64,000 bases of DNA from Tenodera sinensis (GCA_030765045.1 CM060961.1:143970538-144034537); one strand, 5' to 3'; counted from the first letter of the stretch, positions 39,949 to 51,442 are shown. Notes: generated from the letters alone by a model not told the origin. A program made the numbers and translations.

Positions 39949-40023
39949 ACCAAATATTGAAGTGATGGGCCAAGTAGTTTAGGAGCACATAGACTACAAG
40001 CATATAAACATCCATTTATATAT

Positions 40024-40212
40024 GTTGTTGTTAGCTAATGCTGGATTTCTGACAATGAAGTCATTAATCCTCTTGCTCTCCAATATTTTTCACTGATGGA
40101 TTTGGCACTAGAAGTGGCCGGGCATATTTGAAGGTGGTCTCGATCCATTTCCTCTTGCAGATCACATAGAGGACAGAGTGGTGAAGAATATATCCCAATT
40201 CTGTTTAAATGT
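40024..40212 (-). mobile_element. 5'-truncated LINE 3' end, copy 2, 9-bp TSD
   Basis: The minus strand encodes GIYSSPLCPLCDLQEEMDRD and SEKYWRARGLMTSLSEIQH then a stop, identical in order to the LINE at 46.7-47.46 kb. It ends in GCTAACAACAACA. The TSD tttatatat is at 40015-40023 and 40213-40221. Confidence 0.9.
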
Positions 40213-40221
40213 TTTATATAT

Positions 40222-41660
40222 ACTAGACTAAATGCATACTTTTACAGGAAAGGAGCAATTCTGTTTGGCATAATTTAGAAAAACTAGACTGGATAGCATA
40301 AGCTCATAATTATAGACAACATTTACTTAATCTTTTTTTATGTTTAGGAACATTTGTTAGTTTGAATTTATTAGAAAATATCCCAAGTGATATGCTTTAA
40401 TGCTTATGGAGGTATGGCTTTAACAATGTAGTAAGTATATATTAAATAAGCATTAATAATATAATGCAAACAGAGTATACAGAATTAGATGATTAGATAA
40501 GTAGTATTATGCTGAAGATTAGCCATGTTAAGTGATGATTTCAGTTTTATTATATCCTCATTAAGCTGTATGAACCTATATTTAGATTCCTGAATGTAGC
40601 ATAACGAACACACATAAACAAACATTTAGAGAGGTGTGTCTCAATGGCATCACATCTGTTCAAATAGTATGAAGAGATGAAGAAATCTGTTTATTTACTC
40701 TGCTGAAACATGTCAGGTATATAGGCAGAGGTTGCACAGCTCAAAACATCTAAGTAGCTACAGGGAACAGAAATATGCCATATCTCCATCATTTTCGACA
40801 GACTTTAATGCCAATGTTAATAAATTGTCAAATAAATCTTTTATCTCTGAGAAATGTTCTAAAAAGCTTAACTGTAGTACTTAAAATGTTTTCCTCATTT
40901 AGTGCCTAGTTAAAGAGGGAAGCTACAAACATCAGCATCTATTGTAAACTTAGCAATTAATAATGATGATGATGATGATGATGATGATGATTATGATGAT
41001 GACGATCACAATGACGATGACAATGATGACGATGACAATGACAATGATGATGATGATGATGAGTGAAAGTTGCACTCAAATGAGCATTTAATGAATTTGT
41101 CCATCTGTTTTCTTTTATGAGTTCATTTAGTGAGCATTTCCTTTTTTCGCACTTGTTGTAGTGGTAGAGTTCACACTTTGTTCATTTGATTTGCACACAC
41201 ACTGATTGTTTTACCACCAAACTTAGCAATTTAGGAAGCAAAGATTTTAAAATCAGTCATGCATACACAATGCAAGGTTTTAAAGAGAGAGAAAGAAACA
41301 GATAATATATAACTCAAAAATTAAAAGTTAGTTACATGCCAAATTTCATACTCAGTTCACTATTGTTTGCCAAGCAAAGATTATCAAGAAAACCTGTCCC
41401 TAATCACACTTTTTGGACCACTGAAATCCCTTCCCTCATTAAAAGGAAATCACTTTAGAAAAAGTGCATGTATGTGTGTGAGAGAGAAAGAGAGAGAGAT
41501 GCAGACAGACAGAGAGAGAGAATGGGGGGACTCAAAAATGAACATTCAGATAAATACCAAATTTCATTCAAATATGCATTTAAATATGGAAGAAATTTAC
41601 AGTGATGTCATTTAATACATATTTTTTTTTTTTTTTGTAATGAGTCAGTGGTAACACTTA
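40222..41660. other. Intergenic with (ATG)n and (GA)n tracts
   Basis: GATGAT-type trinucleotide repeats with GAC variants lie at 40961-41062, and (GA)n at 41480-41522. The rest has no supported frame. 41305-41600 resembles the dispersed repeat seen at 59.5 kb (ATAACTCAAAAAT, CAAATTTCA). Confidence 0.6.
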
Positions 41661-41663
41661 AAA

Positions 41664-42235
41664 CATTCAACTAGCAGCAGTAAACCATTACTCCATAAAA
41701 AGCCTACTACTTTCAAACATCAAAGATGCTATTCCACCTAACAAAAAATTTGGCATATACAAATTGAATGCAGTGATTGTAATGAAATATACATAGGAAT
41801 AACCAAAAGAAATTTAGAAATTAGATCCAAGGAACACGTTAGAAACATTAAGAGTAAACAATTAGAAAAATCAGTGGTTGTATTTCACTTTTGGACAAAA
41901 AATCATGACATAAAGCTAGAACCCAAACTTCTCAAACACATAACCAGAAAACAAGAACTGTCCACATGGGAACAAATCTTTATTTTAAAAAATAGAAACT
42001 GAGTATTTAATTTCGACATTCCTCAGAGAGACATTTTCATTAAGTTCATTGAACCTCCACCAGAAGAAACACCAGAAGAAGCATCACCATCTGCACCATG
42101 AAACACCATGGAAACCCAGTTATTGTCCGGTTGATAATGGAGGAAAGTTAACCTTCGAAACGTGTCCTGGAAAAATATGTTGTAAGTGTTGTTCAGTGTT
42201 ATTAATTAACTCACCTTTTAAATTAAATCACTTAC
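41664..42235 (+). mobile_element. Penelope-like element fragment (family B) with GIY-YIG pseudogene
   Basis: It encodes an endonuclease domain nearly identical to the 50.2-kb copy: IECSDCNEIYIGITKRNLEI, then SKEHVRNIKSKQLEKS and ELSTWEQIFILKNRN with a stop near 42000. A 1-nt loss in GGCATATACAAATTG relative to the 50.3-kb copy breaks the GIY part. It is followed by the family's 3' region with TTGATAATGGAGG...CCTTCGAAACG (42131-42161), and ends TAACTCACCTTTTAAATTAA. Confidence 0.88.
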
Positions 42236-42589
42236 AAAATTTGATTCTGAAACACGTCCCATTAAAAAAATTTAGTAAATGGTGTTTTAATGTTACAATG
42301 ACTCATTAAAAAATACTTGTACCAAATTTCATACTTGAATCTAACACTGTTTGAGCTTATCAGGCAAAAGCCCTTGCACCTAACCACCTTCACACAGAAA
42401 ATTTATTGTTTTCATCTTCTCAAAAATGGCTTAATGATTTTGATTCAAACACCATATGTTTAACATGCTTGCATAAACAATATGTACAGGTATCCTGAAT
42501 TTTCTATGACCTGTGAAGTCCCCTTCAGTCTAATTGAGTTTTCAATAATTTTGCATAACTGGAAAATTATAAAACATTGACACCGTCTA

Positions 42590-43315
42590 CAAGCCCACTA
42601 AACAGATTTGTAACATACTCCGTTCCGCCAAAGACCCCAGGGATCCTCTATCCACCGCAGGAGTATATAGAATACCTTGTTCGTGTGGCAAGGTGTACAT
42701 CGGAACCACACAACGTAGTATAAAACCCGCATTGAAGAACACAGAAGAAATTGTCGCTTGGGTCAAACTGAAAAATCAGCAATTGCTGAACATGCCATAC
42801 TCGAAGAAGGGGAACACATCATCCAATATGGTAACACAGATATTCTGGCATCTACATCCCACTACTATTCTCGCTTATTCCGTGAAGCCATTGAAATACA
42901 CAAGCACAAAAATAATATAAATCGCAAAGAAGAAGGACTTAAACTCAACAGAATATGGCAAACAGCGTTAACAAAAACAAAAATCCAGAACCCCTCTCCA
43001 GCCAATCATGCGCCAGCTCCTTGTAGTACTCCACTGGTACAAGTCCAGCCCACTGGCCACCCGGACCTATCACAACGTACTTCCCCTCCAGCCGCCGACA
43101 TAAATACCGCACCTCTGGTGGTGACCAGCGCAGTTGGTGCTGAGATCTCCACTAGGAAACTTCGACCTCGCCGCCACTGAAGATGTCTGCCGTAGTCGCA
43201 GACGAAACGTTTGGGAAGAAGAAGGAACTCAATAGACCACGGCCCACAAGCCCGGTTAATATTGCATCTAGTATTGACACCGGCCGTGAAAGCCTTAGAA
43301 CTTTGATGAATTATA
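42590..43315 (+). mobile_element. Penelope-like element fragment (family A) with GIY-YIG pseudogene
   Basis: It reads TVYKPTKQICNILRSAKDPR, then GVYRIPCSCGKVYIGTTQRS (GIY-YIG core) and, after a 1-nt shift near 42733, EEHRRNCRLGQTEKSAIAEH, YYSRLFREAIEIHKHKNNIN and EEGLKLNRIWQTAL. The 3' region carries CTGAAGATGTCTGC...GCAGACGAAAC (43177-43208) and ends ACCGGCCGTGAAAGCC...CTTTGATGAA. The RT domain is lost by 5' truncation. PLEs combine RT with this endonuclease for target-primed integration. Confidence 0.88.
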
Positions 43316-43319
43316 AAAT

Positions 43320-43824
43320 ATATAAACAAAATGGGGAAATTACAAAACTCTTGAAAATATACAGTTTGAGTCAAATTTTCTTCTTTAGTGCCTTTGACAT
43401 ATTCTTTATTGAACATAAAAGTCTCGTTTGATGAGCATGCTTGAAAGTTTGCAATTTTTTTTTCTTTCCATTGCAAGAACTATTTATCACAGCAAAATAT
43501 CTGAATGTTGCTTCTGCTTTAGTATTACATAATTACTGCATATTTTCAATACAGTGTATCCTTAATAAAAACTCTGAATGGAGGAATTAAGAAATAGAAA
43601 CAAAATAGGAAAAAAACTCTTATACAATCCTTACAAGGGTTTATGCTTAAGACTTGCAAATTACAGGCAGCTTTATAAGTGCTTTCAACATTGGGATGCA
43701 CAATTTAGGGTAAACACCTGCTCTTTTACAGACTAGCTTCAGTCTCCATAGTAGATTTGTCCAGCAGAAGTTCATACATGCAGCTGACTTTAAACTAAGT
43801 ATTTTTGTTATAGATTTAATTTGA
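43320..43824. other. Intergenic, nothing recognised
   Basis: AT-rich sequence between a PLE and the piggyBac; no supported feature. Confidence 0.35.
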
Positions 43825-44071
43825 TTAATCCTCAACTGGTAACGTGATGTCTCTCAGGCATTGCACAAGTTAAGAAATGCTATCCTGCATTGTATATGAA
43901 AAGTTGATTCTGGTGCTTACAATACCTTCTTATCTTTGCTTACTCTAGATATTCCAGTAAGTTTCGGTGAATAGCCCTTGGTTGTTTAGTGTCCAAGAGA
44001 ATATGAACATCTGACAGACATCACATGACCAGTTGCGTGATTTTTTTCTGTCAGGAGCAACTTTGTTTACA

Positions 44072-44314
44072 ATGGCGAATTGTGTTGTTCCATCCAGCAG
44101 AGTGACGCTCAGAGACCCTGATTTTGAAATTCAAGTGCTTGAAAGATTGAATGAAGATACCAGTGATGATGAGAGTAACGATAGCAAATTGCAATTGAAA
44201 GTGAATATGATACAGAGAAACCATGAACATGATTCTGTTGAAAACTCTTGTACTGTAGATGAAAATGCCACAGATCAACAGAAACTGAAGTCAGGAAAGA
44301 CTATTATATTTTAG
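44072..44314 (+). pseudogene. piggyBac transposase N-terminal segment
   Basis: The 80-residue frame starts MANCVVPSSRVTLRDPDFEI and continues VLERLNEDTSDDESNDSKL, an acidic Ser/Asp-rich leader like those that precede piggyBac transposase domains. It stops at 44312-44314. The DDBD/catalytic part does not follow. Assignment rests mostly on the surrounding TTAA-flanked TIRs. Confidence 0.6.
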
Positions 44315-44324
44315 AACCCATAAA

Positions 44325-44500
44325 TGTGCAAAAAGGAGTCTGAAGAAGATATATTCACTCTCTGAGCCACAGTAGCTACTAAATCACAAAGACAAACAAC
44401 AAAGACATTGAAAATCCTGTAAAAACTGTGGTAAGAAGGCACAATAGGAAAGGCATGCATGTTTTGAACACATTGGTTGAAATATAAACACTTGAGACAG
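44325..44500 (+). pseudogene. piggyBac transposase C-terminal cysteine-rich remnant
   Basis: Frames read KCAKRSLKKIYS then CKNCGKKAQ and RHACFEHIG, with stops and shifts. This Cys/His pattern matches the C-terminal cross-brace zinc domain of piggyBac transposases. It follows the N-terminal piece within 15 bp, so the central about 450 codons are deleted. Confidence 0.6.
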
Positions 44501-44542
44501 AATATTAAAAGACCCCAAAAGAAAATCGTTTATGTGAATATT

Positions 44543-45303
44543 TGTTAAGAGTGTAATTTGTTTTTGATGTTGGTATGAGTTGGTTAAATGACGAAAACGT
44601 GTTACTAATGTTCATCGTTACAAACAATTAAGTTTGTTTAAAGACATCATAAATATTTCCATATTTAATTTTAATATATATATGTATAAATAAAAGAATT
44701 ATATGCGTTTAATATTGAAAGCGAAGGTAAAATGGCTAAGGATCGCTTCCCTAACAATGCGGGAACTATTTGATGAACACATACACGGATGTATACATGG
44801 CAGTCGGAATCATAGACTCGCAACTAAAAGAATTAGGATTAGCGTCTATGTGTTTGGGGTAGATGGACGTATTTTTATGTGTGCCCGTCATAAAATAGTG
44901 AAAGTAAATTTACTAAGTGTTTAAAGACTGTTAATTTGTGTAAAATAAGTAAGACATTAGCTAACTTTAGTAAGTTAGTTAATACGAAGTGCGCAATTAA
45001 ATAAAAGGACGTAAAATAGACGAAGTGTAAAGTGATAGAAAACACTTTTAGTGAAATATCGCTAAATTTTCAGACATTAAATCCTGGCGATGCTAGGGAA
45101 GTCGATCAACTGAAATAAAAGACTTACTACTGTAATACGATTTAAATACTGTGAACAAGAAGGTGCGAATAAAATATTTCACCAAAGTTAAATCCGAGTG
45201 TATGTTCATTCCTTCCAGTACCACGACCCGAGATTACGAAAGAGTCAAAAGCTCATCATCAACATCAACTTCGTAATACATAAAAACAGCACCACACTTA
45301 ACA
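44543..45303 (+). repeat. Probable solo LTR inside the piggyBac
   Basis: The 761-bp segment begins TGTTAAGAGTGT and ends CACACTTAACA, a TG...CA pair with inverted TGTTAAG/CTTAACA. Internal AATAAA motifs (for example near 44691, 45000 and 45170) and a CCACGACCCGAGATTACGAA segment before the end are LTR-like. The flanks, atatt and ttttt, are a poor TSD, so this is a hypothesis. Confidence 0.5.
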
Positions 45304-45366
45304 TTTTTTTATAATTGTCATATGTTGCTAAATCTGAAAATATCTGGTTTTTGTTAATCTTGTGGT

Positions 45367-45643
45367 GGTCACTAGTGGAGAAATCCAGAAACATTCTAGT
45401 GAAGTTGATATTCTATGTTGCTATCTTTTGTTTTTCCTTTGTTTAAAAATCAATAAAACATTTTGGTAACACCCATCAGAAAAGGTTATTCAATAAACCG
45501 CATGCGGTCACTAGTGGAGAAATCCAGAAACATTCTAATGAAGTTGATATTCTATGTTGCTATCTTTTGTTTTTCCTTTGTTTAAAAATCAATAAAATGT
45601 TTTGGTAACGTGCATCATAAAAGCTTATTCAATAAACCGCATA
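45367..45643 (+). repeat. Tandem duplication, two units of 139 bp
   Basis: GGTCACTAGTGGAGAAATCC begins each unit (45367, 45506). The units differ at about ten positions, including ACACCCATCAG against ACGTGCATCAT. Each ends in TTCAATAAACCGCAT. It lies in the right subterminal region of the piggyBac and may be a transposase-binding or structural repeat. Confidence 0.9.
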
Positions 45644-45896
45644 ATAAAAATAAAAATCTCAAGGGAGCAGAAAATGTCAAGTAAACGTTTTATTTTCTAA
45701 TTATTTACACAAGAGGGATCCTTATTTTTTATTGTTTAAAATAATATAATTGATAAACTTGCCATATATCAAGATAATGTTCAATGATGCCTTGATTAAA
45801 TAAAAGGCTTGGAATCTTGAAAAACCAATAAATGTTAATTCTGGAGCAACATAAATAAAAATGTTACCAGTCACCACATCACCAGTTAAGGGTTAA

Positions 45897-46685
45897 AACT
45901 ATAGCAAATATTACTGGAGTTTCAAGGTTTTTATGCAACTTATCTATTCTGATATGCTTTACAGAATTTTAAAAATATTTTAAGTATCTGAATTTAACCT
46001 TAGAAATTTCTAAATGGATTTCATTACAGAATGCTTCCAAAATGTGAAGTAAGGGAATCAGTATCTCATATACTCTATCTTTCCCATCTAATTGAATATT
46101 GGTGTCAGAAGGATTCTTTTGATCCTTTATTGGGCTTTTGCAATGATCAAGCACTCGTTTAACAGTTTACAAATTGGACTACAACTCTCTCATTAACAAA
46201 ATTAATCACCCTAAGGCTTACCCATATGCCCAGTGATTACAAGGTGTATGGTATTTCCAAAAAGTTTTAAAAATGGGAGCAACAGTATCATAGATACTAC
46301 TGCAAAGTATCTATGCATCTACCTCATCTGCTAGGCTTTTACAGTTTACATGCATGAAATTATTTACAAACCACTCCACCCAAGGAGTTAAAGTAGGGTT
46401 CAAGGAGCATTTTGAATAGTGAAAAATGCTGAGAAAAAAAAAGAACTAAGAAAAATGAATTTTGAAAGTTTAACAGTATGTTTTTGTACTTTAACAACTT
46501 AAAATTTCCCAACACCATATGTGGCACCCTCTATTGCTTTCTTCTTGGCCTCAGCAGAACTTTATGAGAAGTTTGCTTGATTGTTTCTTAATATGAAAAC
46601 TTCCCTTTTACCTTCGCATTGTTCACAAAATTAGGAAATTTATTATTTTTAACTAACCCCTACACTATGCTCTTTTACCAATTTA
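45897..46685. other. Intergenic, nothing recognised
   Basis: No supported frame or repeat ends between the piggyBac and the LINE fragment. Confidence 0.35.
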
Positions 46686-47462
46686 TACATAAAATTCATT
46701 GATGGATCACTAATATCAAACCAAGATGGAGCAGGTGCTGGAGTCACATGTCACCTCTTTTCCTATTACAAATCTTTAAGTTATGGAACTACAAACTTTG
46801 ATGGAGAAATTGAGGCAATTCGAATGGCCCTACAAAATCTTTTGTACAGAATTTCACATTTTCAGCAAGCAGTTATTCTCTCAGATTCCAGGGCGGCAAT
46901 TATAGCAATTACTTCCAAGTTGTTACCAAAAAACCAAACAATTATAGAATGTTGGAATATCCTTATCCATCTAACAGCACTTCAAAAACACCTAGTCTTC
47001 CAATGGATACCGGCTCACTGTGGACTGAGTGGTAATGAGAAAGCTGATTTTCTTGCAAAAAAGGGTACCGGCAATGTGCAGAAATCAATAGTTAACCTAC
47101 CATTTTATGCAGCTAAAAGATTAGTCAACTCTGAATTCAAAAAAATTATTGAAAAATATTACTATGAAAAATCAAAAAATAAAAGATGGGAACTACCAAA
47201 CATTCAAACAGTAATTCCTGAGTATCCTCGAAAAACAGCAGTTGCAACCTTCAGGTTGATTACAGGACATGATTGTCTGGCAAAACATTTAAACAGAATT
47301 GGGATATATTCTTCACCACTCTGTCCTCTATGTGATCTGCAAGAGGAAATGGATCGAGACCACCTTCAAATATGCCTGGCCACTTCTAGTACCCCATCCA
47401 TCAGTGAAAAATATTGGAGAGCAAGAGGATTAATGACTTCATTGTCAGAAATCCAGCATTAG
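46686..47462 (+). pseudogene. LINE ORF2 C-terminal part: RNase H and zinc segment
   Basis: A continuous frame of about 255 residues without its 5' part. The RNase H I catalytic residues are all present: Asp in FIDGSLISNQ, Glu in DGEIEAIRMAL, Asp in LSDSRAAI, and His/Asp in IPAHCGLSGNEKADFLAKKG. The downstream part has SSPLCPLCDLQEEMDRDHL, the CxxC...H...C segment seen after RNase H in I/R1/Loa-type LINEs, and ends ARGLMTSLSEIQH. There are no frameshifts, so it is young or recently truncated. RT and endonuclease are absent by 5' truncation. Confidence 0.9.
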
Positions 47463-48138
47463 CTAACAATAACAACATAAAATTCATAAAATATCTGCTT
47501 GTTATGGCTTTACTATAGACTAGTATATAAATTAAAACCTATTAACTACCTAAACATTGCCTAATATATAACTGGAACACTGAAATAACCTGGCAAGATT
47601 ACAGAATTACAGAACACTGACGGCACTTCCTTGCTTGTCAGCAAAACGTGTGTCAGATTCACAGCATTTCAGTTCAATATATCAAATTCATTTCAGCACA
47701 GCCAACTCACAACCTTTCTGAAGCAGAATTCCCTGAAAGAGATCATAATCAAAGCCAGTGAAAACGAAAAAAGCATTTCAAAACTGTAGCAACGGAGTTT
47801 AGCGAGGAACACTCATCCACACAAGGACATTTAAATGCCCTCTTGGAGCTTTAAAACTGGTTGATATTGAGAAAACTAAAGTTTACATTAAAGTTTAAAG
47901 TATAAGCATAATAAAAACTGCAAAAAGTAAAAAATCAAAATTTTTGGCAATTTTCACCAAATTTCACAGATACATTGCCTTAAACTTACCTATATTCTAT
48001 AATGAACGCAGTAATTCTTTGTTTTCTTTCTGATAAAAATTGCATCCTATACAAGGTAAGTGGGGTAGTGTGTGTTCTGAGTTGCCATATTCACCAAACA
48101 GTAGGGAGAGTCTTCATTTTGAATATATGTACCCATAC
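47463..48138. other. LINE 3' tail then unannotated intergenic sequence
   Basis: GCTAACAATAACAACAT just after the stop is the LINE 3' end. The rest shows no frame or repeat. Confidence 0.5.
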
Positions 48139-48766
48139 ATGGCGTCGGCAGACCTTTTTTCAGGAGGGGGCCACATATTGAAACTTTGTCATCTAACAAT
48201 ATTAATTCATTATTCTGTTGTCAAAAACTGCAAAAGATGAGTTATAGTTTTTATTGCAGATGCCATATTAATTTGTAATAACAAACATTATTGATTTAAT
48301 TACGTAATTATATTACTGTTTTCTGCTTTCAGTTTCTGTCGGCAAGAATGCTCATGGACTTCAACTGCAAAATTTTGCACAAAAATAAAAATCAATACAA
48401 AAATAAAAACTATCATTGTGGGGCAGAACCACTGTTGATGACAATAAATTAAATATCTGTAACTGTTGGTATGACATTCTTGTTGACGAGAATAATTAGT
48501 AAAAGTATGTAGTTACAAATTAAAAATATTGCATTCCCTATTTACAAAAAAATGTGAATAACATCACTGCAAACTCATTTATAACACGTGAAATGAAACA
48601 ATTGAGTGTCTCTTTTGTAAGAGTATCCTGAGGAAAAATTGCTCTTTGCATCAAAATTAAAACAATACTCTAATAGAAATTGACTGCACATTATATTTAC
48701 TAGGTAATTTACAAGGGAGGCTGTGGCCCCTCTTGCTCCTCCCTCTTTTTGATGCCCATATATGTA
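48139..48766 (-). mobile_element. Longer relative of the CATGGGCGTC MITE family
   Basis: It starts CATGGCGTCGGCAGACCTTT and ends TTTGATGCCCAT, the inverse orientation of copies at 23.2 and 51.5-52.0 kb. It has the same G/C-rich subterminal blocks (GGAGGGGGCC, GGCTGTGGCCCC). A third end-like motif, TCGGCAAGAATGCTCATGG at 48338-48356, suggests two overlapping copies. No clear TSD. Confidence 0.6.
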
Positions 48767-48769
48767 TTT

Positions 48770-49550
48770 CTATATTAAGTCTGATTTTTATTACATAATA
48801 TATATTTTCTGTACAATGAAGCATTACTTGAACCAAGGGGTTTAACCATTATTATTTATCTAAGAGTGGTCAGCGTACCTAATCTTCTATGCAAAGTGAT
48901 AAGATATCCTGTTTCAAACAGAACAGTACCGCTTTTCAACCTGCGGTTTTGCTGTCCTGATAGATTTTGTCAGGATGCCTCTTTGTTCCATTTTGTTACG
49001 AAAAACAAATAATCTAATGGCCACACTCCTTTAATTTTTTTTCCCGTGCTTCACTTTGACAATTCGATTCCATTCTTTCAGTGACAGATGGAGTGTGGTG
49101 TGTATTGTTTCAGCAGTTCTGTGAGAGATTCAAGATACCAAAAAGAAAGTGTGTTCACGGCTGCTTTGCAAGAAAAATATCTTAAAATATGGCAAGGACA
49201 TGCAACACATAGAGAAAAAATATGGACATCAGGAAAAAAACGCAATTGAAAGTTGAAACACTGAAAGCAATGTTGCTTACCAAAATAAATTTCAAATTGT
49301 TGAGTTTTTTAATTACTTGAAGCAAAAGAGAAACTTGTGAAGAAAATTCATTGTTCAGAAAAATATGTCCAGTAACAAACAGTTTTATGAATTATATAAA
49401 ATTTTTTTGGTGTTGGTGTTTATAGTAAATGTTAACTAATGTTACATGTACATATTATTTTAGTATTGTAGTAGCTTGCCTTTGTCATAATGTAATTGTA
49501 TGTTGAATACGCTGATAATTATATTTTGTTTGCTAATAATAAATAGATAA
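48770..49550. other. Intergenic, nothing recognised
   Basis: No supported coding frame or repeat; AT-rich DNA before the pogo-like element. Confidence 0.35.
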
Positions 49551-49840
49551 ATACTGTAAGGTGGGGTTTCTTTGTGACTGTAGGGGTTACTTTGTGACAT
49601 GGACACATTTTTTGGATTTTAATCTTGCACTACAACCATGAGTCCAGGAAAGCTAAAGTTTGCATCAGAATCTTGCCGTATATACCTTGCCATGTATGTG
49701 CTGGAGCCAGCAGCTGCTAGGGCATATTAGGTTCTACTACTCACTGATTTGTTGGGACCTGTTTTCATGTTTTTCACTTGAGCTCTGTCTGTTGAAGTAT
49801 AGGACCTCACAGAACCAACCAATACAGGTATTTATTTTAA

Positions 49841-50866
49841 TTTAAAAGGTGAGTCAATTAATAACACTGAACAACACTTACAACATAATTTTCCAGAACG
49901 TGTTTAGAAGGTTAACTTTCCTTCATTATCAACCGGACAATAACTGGGTTTCCATGGTGTTTCATGGAGTGGATGGCGATGCTTTGTCTGATGTTTCTTC
50001 TGGTAATGGTTCAATGAACTTGCTGAAAATATCTTTCTGAGGAATGTTGAAATTAAATACTCTGTTTCTATCTTTTAAAACGAAGATTTGTTCCCATGTG
50101 GACAATAATTGAAATAGCACAAAAAATGGCTTCCCCAAAGAATTAGTAGATAAAAAAGTAAAACGAGCAGAAAAGAAAAAATAATTAAAAGAAACTACAA
50201 CTCTCACAGCAGCAAAAACAAAAATGACATTAAAAAAATTCACATATCATCCATGGGCCTTTGATAAATTTAAAAAAGTGTTCAAGGAATACAACATTCA
50301 GCTAGCACCAGTAAACCATTACTCCATAAAAAACCTACTACTTTCAAACATCAAAGATGCTATTCCACCTAACAAAAAGTCTGGTATATACCAAATTGAA
50401 TGCAGTGATTGTAATGAAATATACATAGGAAAAACCAAAAGAAATTTAGAAATTAGATCCAAGGAACACGTTAGGAACATCAAGAGTGAACAATTAGAAA
50501 AATCAGCAGTTGCATTTCACTTTTGGACAAAAAATCATGACATAAAGCTAGAACCGAAACTTCTGAAACACATAACCGGAAAACAAGAACTGTCCACATG
50601 GGAACAAATCTTCATTTTAAAAAATAGAAACTGAGTATTTAATTTCGACATTCCTCAGAAAGATATTTTCAGCAAATTCATTGAATCGTTACCAGAAGAA
50701 ACATCAGATGAAGCATCGCCATCCGCACCATGAAACACCATGGAAACCCAGTTATTGTCTGGTTGATAATGGAGGAAAGTTAACCTTCGAAATGCATTCC
50801 GGAAAATTATCTTGTAAGTGTTGTTCAGTGTTATTAATTGACTCACCTTTTAAATTAAATTAATTA
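49841..50866 (+). mobile_element. Penelope-like family B copy with inverted terminal arms
   Basis: The left arm 49841-50104 is the reverse complement, at about 90% or more, of the right arm 50591-50866. The end motif is AAGGTGAGTCAATTAATAAC on the left and its complement on the right. Between the arms lies the endonuclease-coding part. This is the inverted/tandem terminal-repeat structure typical of PLE insertions. Confidence 0.88.
50224..50634 (+). pseudogene. PLE C-terminal fragment with intact GIY-YIG endonuclease domain
   Basis: Open for 136 residues. It begins in the RT-endonuclease linker (KKFTYHPWAFDKFKKVF, NHYSIKNLLLSNIKDAIPP). The GIY-YIG domain follows: KSGIYQIECSDCNEIYIGKT, the catalytic Arg in KRNLEIRSKEHVRNIK, AFHFWTKNHDI, and the late Glu in LSTWEQIFILKNRN before the stop at 50632-50634. 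The CxxC in the GIY-YIG loop is characteristic of PLE endonucleases. The RT is missing, so the locus is not autonomous though the domain itself is unbroken. Confidence 0.87.
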
Positions 50867-51442
50867 CAACACTTTTCAAACTTCTATGAAAGGAAGACAG
50901 GTATTTATTTTTTATACTTAGTATGTTGGTTAGTCTGTGAAACAATATAATATTTTTTGAAAGACGTTTACGTGAGATATGAGAATATAACCAAAATATG
51001 GATAGGTTGTTATTTAAAAATTACATCTTTTTTATCTGGTTTGCAGTGGAAAAAGTGAAGAAGTGTTATTGGGACGTACAAGCATCAGCTAGGTGCACTT
51101 CCCTACAATAATTACACGGTGGATAGCCTAAACGAAGTGGTGCAATTGGTGCTAACGAAGAAGCATTGGTACAAGAAGCCAGGAACAGTGAAGAAATAAC
51201 GAAATCCACTGGGAGGAAAGAGAAGATTGCAATCTTCAAACTATTGTAAGAAGTCTTCCCATATAGAAATTTAAGATGAAGAGACAGACAACAGCAGTGA
51301 CACATTTTCTCTTTGCCAATCTGATGAGAACATGGAATGGCATGAGAGGATTCAAATGCATCAGAAATAGACGGTGCTCCATCGTCAGTGCTCTCACATA
51401 CCAACAATGTGTTCGACAAAATCGTTTTAAATATCTTCCAAG

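Larger units (their letters stand above)
43829..45892 (+). mobile_element. piggyBac-type transposon, TTAA target, internally deleted
   Basis: TTAA flanks both ends (43825-43828, 45893-45896). The left end TCCTCAACTGGTAACGTGAT and the complement of the right end, CCCTTAACTGGTGATGTGGT, are imperfect TIRs. Inside are the N-terminal and C-terminal ends of a piggyBac transposase, a probable solo LTR and a 139-bp tandem duplication. It cannot move by itself. Confidence 0.87.

Noticed and set aside
39075..40015. Several minus-strand frames of about 65 residues
   Set aside because: They arise from the AT-rich tandem repeat and poly(A)/(GT)n tract.
40963..41062. CRISPR-like periodic repeat
   Set aside because: A trinucleotide ATG microsatellite with no spacers; CRISPR is not expected in an animal genome.
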